From Tipula vernalis (Eukaryota > Arthropoda > Insecta > Diptera > Tipulidae): 64,000 nt of DNA. The stretch is from positions 92,046,311 to 92,110,310 of the forward strand of contig OY282560.1 of assembly GCA_958295665.1 (NCBI GenBank), in the 5' to 3' direction. The notes beneath the pieces are model-generated. The model was given only the letters and a program-made list of their open reading frames with translations, had not been told where the DNA came from and ran no database searches. The translations under genes were made by a program, and so were the position numbers. Shown piece after piece: positions 9,003 to 20,029 of the stretch. Every line of letters begins with the position of its first letter. Position 1 is the stretch's first letter.

Positions 9003-10969
9003 TTAGCGGAGCTCTGCTTCTGTATTGCTGCCTGCATCCATTCGCTGCATTCTGGGTGGATCGTATTGCGGTGGCCCTTGGTTCCCAGTCCTCCATTGAC
9101 CACTCGATCGGATTCCCGCACATCGACGACAGTCAGCAGAAATGGTATCACTTAGACCGCATACATAGCAGAAATATCCTGCGACCGGAATTGGACAATT
9201 CTGAAAGCGATGACCAATGTCGGAGCAATTGTAACAGACAATCAAATTATCGGCAGTGTGATTAGAGTTCTGGATAGGGGTTGCCTTACCGGTACGACCT
9301 GAATTTAACCGTTCACTTCTCACCGGGCCTTGAAATGCAGTTGACGATGTTTCAGCAGGCATATCCGAGGAAACGATAACCGGCATTGGAGCTTGATAAC
9401 GCTGGTCATCACCGTAATCTGCTGCCAGCTCGCTAACTACTCTTCTATTATGCGGAAAAGGGTCTAGCTGAAAACGAAGACGACGAAGTGTGTCTTCACA
9501 AGCGGTACAACTTTTAATTAGTTCGTTGATTGAAGAGAAGCGACGATCGGTCAGACGGTACTGTAAGGTGGGTTTCATGTTGGAAAGCAACAGTTGTATA
9601 AATTCCTCATCTGAATACGGAGTATGGCACTGCAGAGTCAATCCCCACATGTGATGATAAAAATCAATGAAAGTTTCATTCGGCTGTTGCTTTCGAGCCT
9701 CAATAGATCTGCGAATCTCGAAAGACGTACGTCGGTCCTGGAATCGTTCGATAAGGTCTCTTTTTAACTCGGCCCAACCTGCCATAGGATGATGCCGGCG
9801 GTAAATCCAGTACCACTGGAGGGCGACATCTCTCAATACGGTGCTTATCTCCACCATTAATGCTTCTGGAGATAATTGCATTGATGCTGACACAGTTTCC
9901 AACTGAAAAATAAACATGTCCACAGTGATACCGGATGAAGAACCATTGAATTGAATACCACTACGAGCTAAGGAACGATAACCAGAACTACCGGGAGCAA
10001 GAACGAATGACGGATGTGGCTATACCGGCAGGGGATGTTGAACAGCAAAGGTTGGTTTTTACGAAACAGTACTGGGTGGGGCCGTAGGTGGTGAAAATGT
10101 AGGAGTAGTAGTTGACGTCTGCTCCGAAGATGAAGGCCCTTTTGGAATAAAATTTCCGCTAGTACTATTAACATTAGTGGTCGATCCTTGTGGTAATGTT
10201 GATGAAACGTATGAAAGAGAAACCCGAAATTGAACATGAAAGTCGGACCCAAAATCGTATGCTGTTCTCACGGGTACGTCGGGTAACGAGCTAGGAACAG
10301 ATGGTTTACTGACAGGACCAATATTTGTAATAGTCGAAGCGGCACTTGATCTTAAATACTTCACCTCCTCCGTTAATGTCTGAACCAGTTTCATCAAGGC
10401 TGCAATTTTCTCCTCACCAGCATTTTGTACAGCTGAATCCACTGTTTTAAATTCCATCACGTTAGAGGTGGATGCAGTTGGAATATCGGGATTTATGACG
10501 GAAACGAGCGGAATATTCACTTCCCGGGCGTCATCCATGGACTTATTCAGGTTCTCGTGATCAGTCAAATATAGATCCAATGATCCGAGCAACTTCCGAC
10601 ATGATATTTGTAATCCTTGGGCTTGGTTTCCATAAGTTGGGGATGAGCTAACCCCAATAATCCGTCCCTCTACATGCAACAACGTAGAACGGAGATTACG
10701 AGCAGTAGCAACTTGGTCTTCCTTTGATAAAGTGGCTAATCCTAAGATTCCAGCTTTCAGTCCACAAACTTTGTTTGACATCCTGACAACTCCAGATCTG
10801 GTCTTTTTGCAGCCTTACCATGCATCCGGAATGGAATCTCAATACTTCCCGAACGCTCAGCGGCCATCGCCGCTTGAAGATCAGACCATCCCTGATCAGA
10901 TTCCAACAGTATACCACGAATTTCAAATTCAATTTCAATTTCGTCGGGTTTAAGAGCAGCAATATCCAT
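9003..10969 (-). pseudogene. gypsy-1 Gag, frameshifted
   Basis: Gag can be followed in three frames. The N-terminus (10757-10969) starts MDIAALKPDE. A shift near 10780 leads into 10059-10781 with an S/T-rich middle. After a further break the capsid-like part (9003-9923) holds WYWIYRRHHPMAGWAELKRD and RRSIEARKQQPNETFIDFYH. The C-terminus has two zinc knuckles. The first is canonical, CYNCSDIGHRFQNC. The second, CYVCGLSDTISADC, has Thr in place of the metal-binding His. Gag packages element RNA; this copy could not do so intact. Confidence 0.85.
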
Positions 10970-10999
10970 TTTGTAATGATAAGTTAAAACTTTGACTCC

Positions 11000-11692
11000 A
11001 TCATTTCACTATTCCATTACACCATCATACCATCATGACACTGTACCATTAAACTATCATACAATCGTACCATTATACCATAGTACCATCGAAGATATAC
11101 ATCAAGGTGTGATGGTGGGATGCATCATACCTTGATGTATATCTTACCATCAAACCACCACACCTTCATACCATCATATCATCATAAAATCTTACCATCA
11201 TACCATTTCACAATCATATAATTATACCAACATGCCCTCATACCACTATACCATCTTACCATCATACCATCCCTATAAGCATACCATCATACCATCGTAC
11301 CTTCATACCATCATATACGTTTGCCATCATACCGTCCAACCGTCATACCATTATACCGTCATACCATCATACCTTCATACCACCACACCCTTCATTCTAT
11401 AATAAATACCGTCATACGTCGTACGTTATATCATATATACAATCATACCATCACACCATTATACAATAATATCTATACCTCTATATCATCATAACATCGC
11501 ACAATCATACTATCGTATATTCCACCTTACCACGATACCATCATACCATCGTACCGTCACACCATCATACCATTATACCATCCTACCAACATACCAGTAT
11601 ATCATCTTACCATCACACGATCGTACTATCATACGATCATACCATCATACCAACAAACCATCATACAATTATACAATCTTACAGGTTTTACA
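11000..11692. repeat. Degenerate ATGATGGT/ACCATCAT simple repeat
   Basis: About 690 bases are built from diverged words such as ACCATCATACCAT, ACCATTATACC and ACCGTCATACC. No fixed long period is evident. It lies directly outside the 5' end of gypsy-1. Confidence 0.9.
11093..11144. repeat. Long palindrome inside the ATGATGGT repeat
   Basis: AGATATACATCAAGGT (11093-11108) is exactly inverted at 11129-11144. Pairing continues inward for about six more bases with one mismatch, leaving an 8-base loop. The arm sequence is not made of the surrounding ACCATCAT words, so the hairpin is not simply a by-product of the repeat. Confidence 0.85.
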
Positions 11693-12690
11693 CTTCAAAC
11701 TAAACTTTTTACATTTTAAATTGGACCCTTAACAAATTTATGAATTACCAAATAGGATGAAGCTTGGCTATTCCTTAACCGATTATGATGAAAATTGATT
11801 TGTGCGTTGGAAGTGGGACTCTAAAATGGTTTTTGGATAAAGTTCTGTAATATGGTCAATAAGAATATAACTTAGCTATTAATCAATTATGATTGATTTT
11901 GACGTTTCCAACGAATAGAAGGAAATGTGACCCAAAAATTATTTTTAGACGAGGTTGTGAGAAATATGTCAATATGGCTTCTATAATGTTTTCTATTTAG
12001 GTTTCTGTGAATCACGCAGCTGTTGAGGTTTCTTTAAGGCGGCCTAAACATAGTTTTTCAATTGCTAAACGATCAAGATTACCTCCGTAATAATATTCAA
12101 GTTTCATTAGAAACTTTTGCCAATCCTTCGCTTAGAAAAATGTAGTGCGCCTCAGTATTCAAACTACTAACGGTATACCCAGAGAAATAATTGGATAAAT
12201 TATTCGTATAAAGCATAATTTATTACAAAATTAAGGTCTATTTTCAACCGTTCTTCATTATGGCATAATAATCGCAAATCTAATGGGACGAGACTAATTT
12301 AAATTCTAGACTGGATGTATAAGTGGATCTAATTGTTAAATTAGATGCGACTTTGATTGCTGTTCAACACTTGTTAGTTCTAAATAATCTACCACTAACA
12401 CAAATTGTGAGTCTATGATTTGGCGGCATGAGAGCAGACGATTTATTGATTGTCGTTTCCAATTGTGAAATTAGGAGGAAAAAATTAAGAAAAGCCAAGA
12501 CATCAGTTAAGGACCTTGCCAAAAATAACGGAAAATGTTTGTAAAATGAAAATGATTGGTTTTTAGGGAAAAGTGCTGTTCGAGGAGTTGGATAGACCCA
12601 AATTTTTTTTTTTTAATGTTTTGGCCTCATTTGAATTTTCTTGTTACAACCGATTTTTCTACTTAATGGTCAAAAAATTTTCAAACAAAT
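11693..12690. other. No gene seen
   Basis: There is no supported frame. Two diverged direct repeats of about 110 bp may lie at about 11757-11865 and 11868-11970; both have AGCT(A/T)TT...AATTATGAT... and a G(A)CCCAAAAATT/GACTCTAAAATG block. Confidence 0.4.
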
Positions 12691-12969
12691 ATTCTCCCGT
12701 GGGAGTTGCAAGTCTCCTATCGGGCGCGTCCCCAGGTGTCGGATAGGGGGATGCCCTCACCGGTTCACCGGCGGGTAAGTGGGAAATCAAATACCACTCG
12801 TGGACCAAAACTTGCAAGAAGCGTCTGTTCACCAGGAGGTGCGGCTTCAAACAGCGTCTGTTCCTCATGCAAGAGGCGGCTGATTTCTTGCCTGGCAGTA
12901 GGCATAAAATGCTAAGGGAAAGACACCCTGATCAAAAACCAACCACCGGCGACCTTTGGGAGTGAGCGA

Positions 12970-14709
12970 GTGGGCTCCCAGTCGTCGAAATCCATCGACC
13001 ACAATGTCTCAGCAGTTGTGCACTTGGCAGCTGGGACAGATAAAACTACAAGCACTGCTACTACTGCTGTGGTAAATTTCGCTGCAGCAAGTGAAATAAC
13101 GTCATTGCAATATCTGGCTGATTCTTTTCCTGTTATTACTGAAAGCACAGAACAAGATATAAAAGTATGGCCTTTTGGTGGAAGAAGTACGGCACTTCGT
13201 AGAACACCACCTTCAACTCCACCGTCAGCGAGCACCACAATGCTGAGTGAACTGAACAATGAGTAGGAAAATATCTCTTCTATGAAGCATACAACTCTCA
13301 AGCAAACTTCTGAAGTCACGCAAAGTGCACAAACAGTTAAAATAAACAACGCGGAGAGTTAATAAATAAATTTGAGCAAATGGAGAAGTTAATCGCGCAG
13401 CTGAACAATGAAGTTGTCATGTTAAAAAAAGAAAACATTATGCTAAAGGAAACAGTAAATAAAAATCGGAGAACAAGACGAATATCACACTGATGAAGAT
13501 GAGCTTGAAAGCGAAACCAATTGGAGACTACAGAAAGCCAAAAGAGCAATAAAGAAAATGAAAGCTGAATCATCACCAGAAGTTGAGCCAATTCAAACCC
13601 ACGTTAAAAATGCCAATGCAATTACTGCACCAAAAGTGCATGAGCCAGAAAAGAAGAAACAGGTCCCAACCCCGATGAATATACTGGGAATAATAAATTA
13701 CGGTATTATTCAGAAATGGATGAAAGAATTAGTACCAAATGACTACAAAGTAATATCGCTCAGTAATAATATCTGGAAAATAAATACAACAGAGCCTGAA
13801 GACTATAAAGCTCTAGCTAACAAATTAAATGCTGATGTTCACCAGTGGTACACTTACGAGGATAAAAATGATCGTTCAATTAAAGTAATGGCAAGAGGTC
13901 AACACCCAACTTGTTCAAAAGAGGAATTCATTGAGGACCTGAAAAACAGAGGCCTGAAAATAGTTGATGCAGTTAACATCATCAGAAAAGAGAGACGAGA
14001 AAACAGGGAGAGAAAGGTTGAAATCACAAGAAGAGGTCTCCCACTTTTCATGCTAACCTTCGACAACTAAGAAAAAATCGAAAATATTTATAATATTAAG
14101 GCTATCCTTAACCTCAGAGTAAAAATAAAAACGCCGAGAAAGGTCACTCGACAAATTCCTCAATGTAACAACTGCCAAGATTATAATCATACACAAAAAT
14201 ACTGCCATCGAGAAGCAAGATGTGTTAAATGTGCAGGAAATTTCTGCACAATTTCCCGAAATACAACACCGAAGTGTATCAACTGTAATGGCCAGCATCC
14301 AGCCAATTACAGAGGATGCGAAGTTGCAGTAGAACTGCAAAAAATGAGAGATAAAATACGTAAACCAGTTAAATCAAGAAATGTACAAACTATCAAAAAA
14401 ACCACGGAGCCAAAATCGTTGACTCCTAATGTTAACTTACAAAGAGAGCGAGTAAATGAAAACGTTACTTATGCTCAAATAGTTCAGCAAACAGAGCAGA
14501 AACAGACTAAAGTGGATCTCGTTTTACAGGACATACTGAGAAATCTAGAGAACCTCAACAAAAGACTTACTTCGCAGGAAATGAGCCTGCAGGACGCACT
14601 AAAAGGAATGAAATCACAAACTAGTTTCAATAAAAGAGTAGAAGAAAACCTTGATCGAGTGTATCAAAATATAAATTATATAAAATCGAGTTATAAACCA
14701 AAGAAATGA
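12970..14709 (+). pseudogene. Jockey-like ORF1 (Gag-like RNA-binding protein)
   Basis: The frame starting at Met 12970 recurs through 14709 but is broken by TAG at 13264, TAA at 13360 and TAA at 14068, with frameshifts near 13370 and 13465. In order it has an A/T-rich N-terminus, a coiled-coil segment (about 13374-13460, EKLIAQLNNEVVMLKKEN), a PRE_C2HC-type region ending GLPLFMLTF (about 14035-14064), then zinc knuckles. The first, CNNCQDYNHTQKYC, is intact. The second has lost its His and last Cys (CVKCAGNFCTISR). The third, CINCNGQHPANYRGC, is intact. ORF1 proteins coat LINE RNA. The stop TGA at 14707 overlaps an ATG at 14706, which is the ORF2 start. Confidence 0.85.
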
Positions 14710-15235
14710 ATAAAACATTACGGGCACGGATTGGTTTTAGCTGTCTCACTTGACAGGCGACGGTGGCAAATTTTGGAAAAGGAAGATTTAATACAGCGAT
14801 TTTTAGTTATTAATATTTCCACACCAAGAAATAAATGGCGCCACTTTGACTGAGACAGCTAAAACCAATGCTAGCCACATTACGAATTGTAACCTGGAAT
14901 GCAAATGGGCTATTGCATCACATTCAAGAACTAGATATATTTTTAAACATGCATTAAATAGATATATGTCTTATATCAGAAACTCATTTCACCAAAACTT
15001 CATTCTGTAAAATAAAATGATATAATTGCTACCATGCATTACATCCAGAGAACAAAGCGGTGGATCAGCTATCCTCATAAAAGATTATATAAAGCATAAC
15101 GAAGAACTTAAAGTTGAGAAGCTTTCCATGCAAGTCATAACAATCAAAATACAATTAAACAATACTAAAACCTGCAGTATCTCAGGAATCTATTGCCCCC
15201 CAAGATACAATCTCAAACACTGCCTAGATGTCTGA
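14706..15235 (+). pseudogene. Jockey-like ORF2 fragment, APE endonuclease N-terminus
   Basis: After the MITE, TLRIVTWNANGL (about 14879-14915) is the start of an APE-type endonuclease with the metal-binding Asn. ISETHFT (about 14977-14997) contains the catalytic Glu. A frameshift moves the continuation to 15026-15235, with GGSAILIKDYIKHNEE and SISGIYCPPRYN. The enzyme would nick target DNA to prime reverse transcription. The sequence stops before the GDFN motif and the entire RT is absent. Confidence 0.85.
14723..14876. mobile_element. 154-bp MITE with 8-bp target duplication
   Basis: The ends are inverted: GGCACGGATTGGTTTTAGCT at 14723 and its partner ending at 14876. They match over about 26 bases with mismatches only at positions 4-7. 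The element is flanked by the direct repeat ACATTACG (14715-14722 and 14877-14884). The 8-bp duplication fits hAT, P or Merlin superfamilies; the GG termini lean to Merlin, which is tentative. Removing the element plus one duplicate makes the ORF2 start contiguous with its endonuclease, so the insertion boundaries are secure. Confidence 0.9.
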
Positions 15236-15399
15236 ACATACAGTATCACGAGAACGGCTTATCCGAATTAGAATTTTTTTCGCCAATCTGCTTCCATGGT
15301 CAAGGCGGAGAATTGAAAAGCTTTTGGAGCCTTTACATAAAGAGGGTCGGGTACCTAACTTATGAATTTTTTATATATGCTGGTTTAAGGATAGAGTGG

Positions 15400-16206
15400 G
15401 GTGTCTAGTTTCCGGTTGAGTTGGTAGTTAGCTTGAGTTGTTTTGAGTTGAGTTCATGTAAAAATGTAACTGTTCGAGTCGCGTTGATTTGAGGATTGAG
15501 TTGGACGCTGTTTTTGGATTAAGTTGATATTGAGTTGGGAGTTAAGTTTATGTATACGCATGTAATTTTTTGGATCAAGCTGATTTGAGGATTGAGCTGG
15601 GTGTTAAGTTGAGGGTTGCATTGAGGGTTGTTGGGGGTTATCTTGGCGAACCGTGTTGATTTTGGATTGAGTTGAACCTTGAGTTTGGCTTAAGTTGAGG
15701 GTTGATTAGGGTTTAACTCAACTCTAGGTTGAGTTAAACATTGAGTTAGGGTTGAGTTATGGTTGACCTTAGGGTTTGGTTACGATGAGGTCGAGTTAGG
15801 GTTGAATAGGGTTTGAGTCGAAGTTGAGTTGAATTGAAGTGAGGGGTTCAGTTAGTGATTAATTATGGGTCGATTTTACGGTTAATCGGAGATTAGATTG
15901 AGTTGATTTTGGGATTGTGTTAGAAATTCAGTGTGAAGTTAAGCAGAGGGTTGAGATTTGGTTCGAGCTAAGTTGAGTTGAAGTTAAGATAGGGTTTAGT
16001 TAGCTTGCGTTGAGGTTAAGTGACTTGTTCGGTTGGGGAATTATTTAAGAGTTGATTTGGGCTTAGGCTAAGGGTTGATTTGAAAGATGTTTTGGGGTTA
16101 ACTTGGTGATTGAATCGTTCTGTTCAGTTAGGAATTGATTTGGGAGTTGAGTTAATTTTCAGGACCAAAGTTCTGACCTATGAGGTTACAGCCCTTTATA
16201 TGAAAT
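15400..16206. repeat. TTGAG-rich degenerate repeat
   Basis: About 800 bases are made of words like GAGTTGA, GGGTTGAG, GTTAAGTTGA and TTGATTTG. A unique-looking end, AGGACCAAAGTTCTGACCTATGAGG and following, at 16162-16206 also occurs inverted at 6151-6196. The shared unique end suggests a defined mobile or dispersed family rather than a local simple repeat. Confidence 0.8.
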
Positions 16207-16377
16207 ATGTATGTTGTGTTTAAGTTTTTGGGGCACCGTTTAATATGTGCGGCAAGAATTCTATGGGCTGCTCACCCTAACCATTACTTTGGAGAAACGC
16301 ATCATACTCCTGTTTATAGGTCGTATCGACCTGGATGAAAAACCTTAATCTATAGATAAAATGAACCAAAATAGGCG

Positions 16378-16668
16378 CTAAGATGAGATTAAAAACACAA
16401 AATGAATCAGTGACACCATCCGCATATACCAAAGTAGCTCTCTCTCTCTCTCTCTCTCAAAGGTAACTGACGTTACTCGCCGATCACCTACCAACATGAA
16501 TATTATGTTGTGGTGCTGATGTGGTATCACATAATGCTTTAGTCGGCGCAAACTTTGAGGAGCATTATACAGCCGGAAAAGCCTGACGGAGAACTGATAA
16601 AGGGGGCTACCCTTGACAGTAAATGCGGTTTTACGGGGAAGGTGGTGTTTTCTAATCAACGCAGGCAC
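16378..16668 (-). pseudogene. Gypsy reverse transcriptase scrap with (CT)n
   Basis: The minus-strand frame reads KTAFTVKGSPLYQF, then YNAPQSL, YVIPHQHHN and VTSVTFE. These align by eye with KTAFTVPGRPLYLF, CNMPQTL, KVIPRQLHD and VTSATLDE of gypsy-1. The catalytic region is degraded (MLVGD where YLDD is expected). A CT dinucleotide run at 16439-16458 interrupts it and reads as ERERER. It is a decayed fragment of the gypsy-1 family on the same strand. Confidence 0.75.
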
Positions 16669-18479
16669 CCTTTACGGTCACGTCATTAATTTTTCGAGCA
16701 TCCAGGCATAACTAAAGCTTACCGTTGAACTTGGAAACTATAGTGTCACCTAGAGTATCATTAATAATGCTTTCATCCATTTGTTATTTTTATTGATAGA
16801 CTTACTTCTACTTAAACCATAAACTTTTAAGAATATTCTTTAGGCATTTCCATATGTTTTACCCTTCGACAGTCTTCAGGTCAAATGAGATTGATCAAAT
16901 TATATGCATTCGGTTTTTGCTTAGCGATTCTGTGTCATTTGTCTCACAATTGTAAGAAAACTGCAACCCTTTTGACAATTTCAGAACAGATTTGTCATTT
17001 AGGTCTGTAATGCTATAGTGCTAAATGGTTTAGCGGATCCAAACAATCAGACCGCCCCTAGATTAATTTTTAAAAATAGTTTAGTCGGTTTTTGTAATTT
17101 CACCCCATAGTTTGAACCTTGACTTGGTCGCAAACCTTTTTCTAATAAAGAATGTCCTTGATCTTCGAAAGTTTTTGTTGATTTTTGAGATTATTCGAGA
17201 TTTTGAGATTATTTGTTGGTAATTTTATATTTATTTTGCATAAATGAACCCGTTGAGTTGGGGAATAGAGAAACAAAACTCCCATAATTGTATTCTCTAT
17301 TAACGCTGTACTATGTATAGATCAACCGCCAAACTCATTAAAAGTTGAATTAAATCAAATATGAATTTGCAATATTTTGACATTTTATTAACAAACTTAA
17401 ATGAAACACTACAGATTAAAGAAGCAGAATAAAAAATGTTAAAATTCCAACCAAAGACTTAAGTTTATCGCATTGTGCATTCCACAAACGAAAAAAAATT
17501 CCCTCAATATTTCATTTTTCTGTTTTGTTTTTGGTTTTTTTTGTGTTGAATCGAACCCGGCTTATAAAAATGTCCATTATTACAACAATCGCGATTACCT
17601 CATGCTATTAATTTCAATATAAATACACAAAAAAAATTATTTTTTGTCCACCGCATCCGAAAATGTATAAATTTGATTGTTTCGTTTACTTTACTTGTTT
17701 GGTGCCAACCAATGTCACTCTGTGTCCAAGAATTATAATATTATTGTAATATTCGACCAGTCAGCCGGTAAAGCGAGGATTGGTTTTGATTTATAGTTTC
17801 AATTTTAAAAGATAAGCGAAATCTTCTGACTAAAATATAAAAAACCATTCATCTTTTATTAATCAATTACATATGATGGGTTTAATCCTTTTCAAGAGGC
17901 TTATACGGTATACCACACAGGCATGCACATTTTTTAATGGGATCAAGCCCAAGTTTAATTTTTAATTTGTTTTTGTTAGGCAATAAAGGATCGGCTCCAA
18001 ACACATTCAATCTGTGAACATTTCTGGATGTTTAACGTCCACATATTAGTTCGAGTACATTATAGTAACAAATTTAATGAAATAACACACCAATGGGCAA
18101 TTTTTTGAATATGTAGATTCATATGACTATATGTAACCTTGCATTGCAACAACCTCGGCGTCTTATATTCAGCCTTAAACTGTTTGAAGCTGATGATGAT
18201 TCTGTCATGTCCATCACTGAACGAAGACCTAAAACATTTGTTGATCTGTAAAGAAATTACATCATACACGTCAATTTCATGCTGGATCGACTTACAGTGG
18301 GCAACACTATTCCGAATATTGGGTTTTAATTTTGAATTATTCAACCAAGTGGTGGGTGATCTTCCACTTGACCGTCCGAAGATTTATAAATCGTACAGTG
18401 GATCGACACAAAGGAGTTCTGGAATTTCATGCGTAGTAACAGAAAGTGGTTGGTTTTTCGTTACCTATGACTTACCAAA
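16669..18479. other. No gene seen
   Basis: This is AT-rich DNA without supported coding. A 117-codon plus frame (18139-18492) shows no motif I recognise and has a shadow frame of similar length opposite, so I leave it uncalled. Its right end runs into LINE sequence. Confidence 0.5.
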
Positions 18480-18855
18480 GCTTCATTGCTAGACCGCCCT
18501 CGGAAACCTGCAATTTGTTTGCTAGCTTTTTTGCACCAGTATACAAACCAGCTAATGGACTTTAATTATTTTTAATTTACTGAGCAAAAAGTTCGTGATT
18601 GTTTGCTTAATCTTGATGTTAATAATGGTGCTGGTTACGATGTTATTCCACCGATCCTTATCAAGTATTGTACTGAGAGTTTGTTTCGGTCAATTACCAT
18701 CATATTTAATGACGATGATTTAGAAATATTTATTTGTTCTTAGAAGTTTAATCAACCCACCTAGTTGGATTTACCCGACTTTAAAAAAATTGCCTGCATC
18801 CATCCCTTCTTCAAGGCGGGCAGACGAATCGAAAATCTGTATGTGTTTTTGTTGA
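18480..18855 (+). pseudogene. LINE RT N-terminal scrap
   Basis: Several frames give pieces of a jockey/CR1-type region between endonuclease and RT: NLFASFFAPVYKPANG (about 18512-18560), VNNGAGYDVIPPILIKYCTE (about 18610-18675) and DFKKIACIHPFFKAGRR (about 18778-18828). These match the usual order LFA-FF, GPDGIPP, WK-A-I-PIFK-G. Stops and shifts are frequent. It ends by fusing to copia sequence without a visible gap. Confidence 0.75.
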
Positions 18856-20029
18856 AGCGTGTGCAACATGAAGCAACGAATATTTCAACATCATCATACG
18901 AAGGCATTGCTGCGAAAGCGTCGAATGGAATGGAATCTAAGCAAGTGAAGTCAAAACAAAGCATTCGTCTGTGGCATCGTCGGTTGGCACATTTGAACTA
19001 CGCTGACGTTAAGCGTTTGTCGAATTTAGTCGATGGAATGGGTGCCATATGAACAACGATGCTGAAGCTGTTTGTGAGCCGTATGTTTTCGGAAAGCAAT
19101 CTCGAAAACCATTCAACGGTTCTGGCGGAGCACGATCCAGCCGTGTATTGGAGCTTGTGACATATCTGATAAAGAACAAGACTAACGTTCTTGATATGTT
19201 TCAGAGGTACAAATCGATGGCAGGGACGCACACTGGGAAGAAAATTTCAAGAATCCGATGCAACAATAATGGCGAATATATTTCTAATAAATTCAGGGCC
19301 ATTTGTGATGAAGCCGGGATTCAGGTTTAATACAGCGAACCGTACACACCTCAACATAATGGCGTCGCCGAGCGAATGAACAGGACATTGCTTGAGAAGG
19401 CACGTTCTATGATCGCTGGTTCCAAAATGAGCAAGGATTTTTGGGGCAAGGCCGTGTATTGTGCGGCATACATAGCGAATTGCAGTTCGTCACGTGCGAT
19501 TATTTTGGATGCGACACCAGTTGAGCTTTGGACAGGTAAGAAACCCAATCTGTCAAGGCTTCGTGTTTTTGGATCGCCTGCGTATGCGCATGTGCCAGAC
19601 CAATTACGCAAGAAATTGGATATGAAATGATTGAAAATGGTAATGGTCGGCTATGCTGTGAATAGTTACGGCCTGTGGGACCCATCGAACAACGGGATTG
19701 TTACACGACGCGATGTTGTATTTAGTCGCAACCGAATTCTTCTTCAGTTTTTATCGAGACAGAGTCATTCACGGACGGTGTTGAAGACGTTGAGAATTCA
19801 AACGGTGTTGACGAGCCGGAGAGTTCAGTGGACAGCGATACGACGAATATCGAACGAGATGATGCTCGATCTGCTGGGGAAGATGCAATCAACGATCAAC
19901 CATTCAACGTGGTGGCATCGCGACCGCAGCGAAAGCGTCAACAACCGAAGCGGTATGAAGATTTTGTCGATCCGACAAAGCTCAAAATGCATTAGGACAC
20001 CGGGGAGTACTTTTCGGCGTTTGCATTGA
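18856..20029 (+). pseudogene. copia pre-integrase and integrase
   Basis: LWHRRLAHLNYADVKRL (about 18970-19020) is the pre-integrase histidine motif. A frameshift near 19045 leads to the zinc cysteines (VCEPYVFGKQSRKPF). The segment with the first catalytic Asp is deleted right after VLELV. The second catalytic Asp is replaced (RCNNNGEY instead of the usual DNGGEY). The Glu remains in TPQHNGVAERMNRTL. In-frame stops are at 19328 and 19628. The C-terminal half keeps WGKAVYCAAYIANC and SRLRVFGSPAYAHVP. It is clearly inactive. Confidence 0.88.

Larger units (their letters stand above)
6858..10972 (-). mobile_element. Ty3/gypsy element gypsy-1, internal region, defective
   Basis: Read on the minus strand, the domains occur in the canonical gypsy order Gag, protease, RT, start of RNase H, integrase, from 10969 down to 6858. 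Frames change several times. Most of RNase H and the integrase zinc domain are missing between about 7604 and 7640. No LTR pair was found: the right flank is a decayed simple repeat and the left flank is featureless. The FVDFLGPYPRSK integrase motif and the two-knuckle Gag place it in Ty3/gypsy; I do not assign a clade. Confidence 0.9.
12690..15235 (+). mobile_element. Jockey-like LINE, 3' truncated, split by a MITE
   Basis: The element runs from a GC-rich 5' leader (about 12700-12969, with GTCTCCTATCGGGCGCGTCC) through ORF1 (12970-14709) into the start of ORF2 endonuclease, where it ends abruptly near 15235. ORF1 with a PRE_C2HC-type domain and zinc knuckles followed by an APE endonuclease is the jockey arrangement. 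RT is absent. A MITE lies at 14723-14876, exactly at the ORF1/ORF2 boundary. Confidence 0.85.

Noticed and set aside
9968..10252. 94-codon minus frame
   Set aside because: An alternative frame of the gypsy-1 Gag region; the Gag continuation is in another phase.
18139..18492. 117-codon plus frame as a host gene
   Set aside because: No recognised motif, a shadow frame on the opposite strand, and its right end merges into LINE debris.
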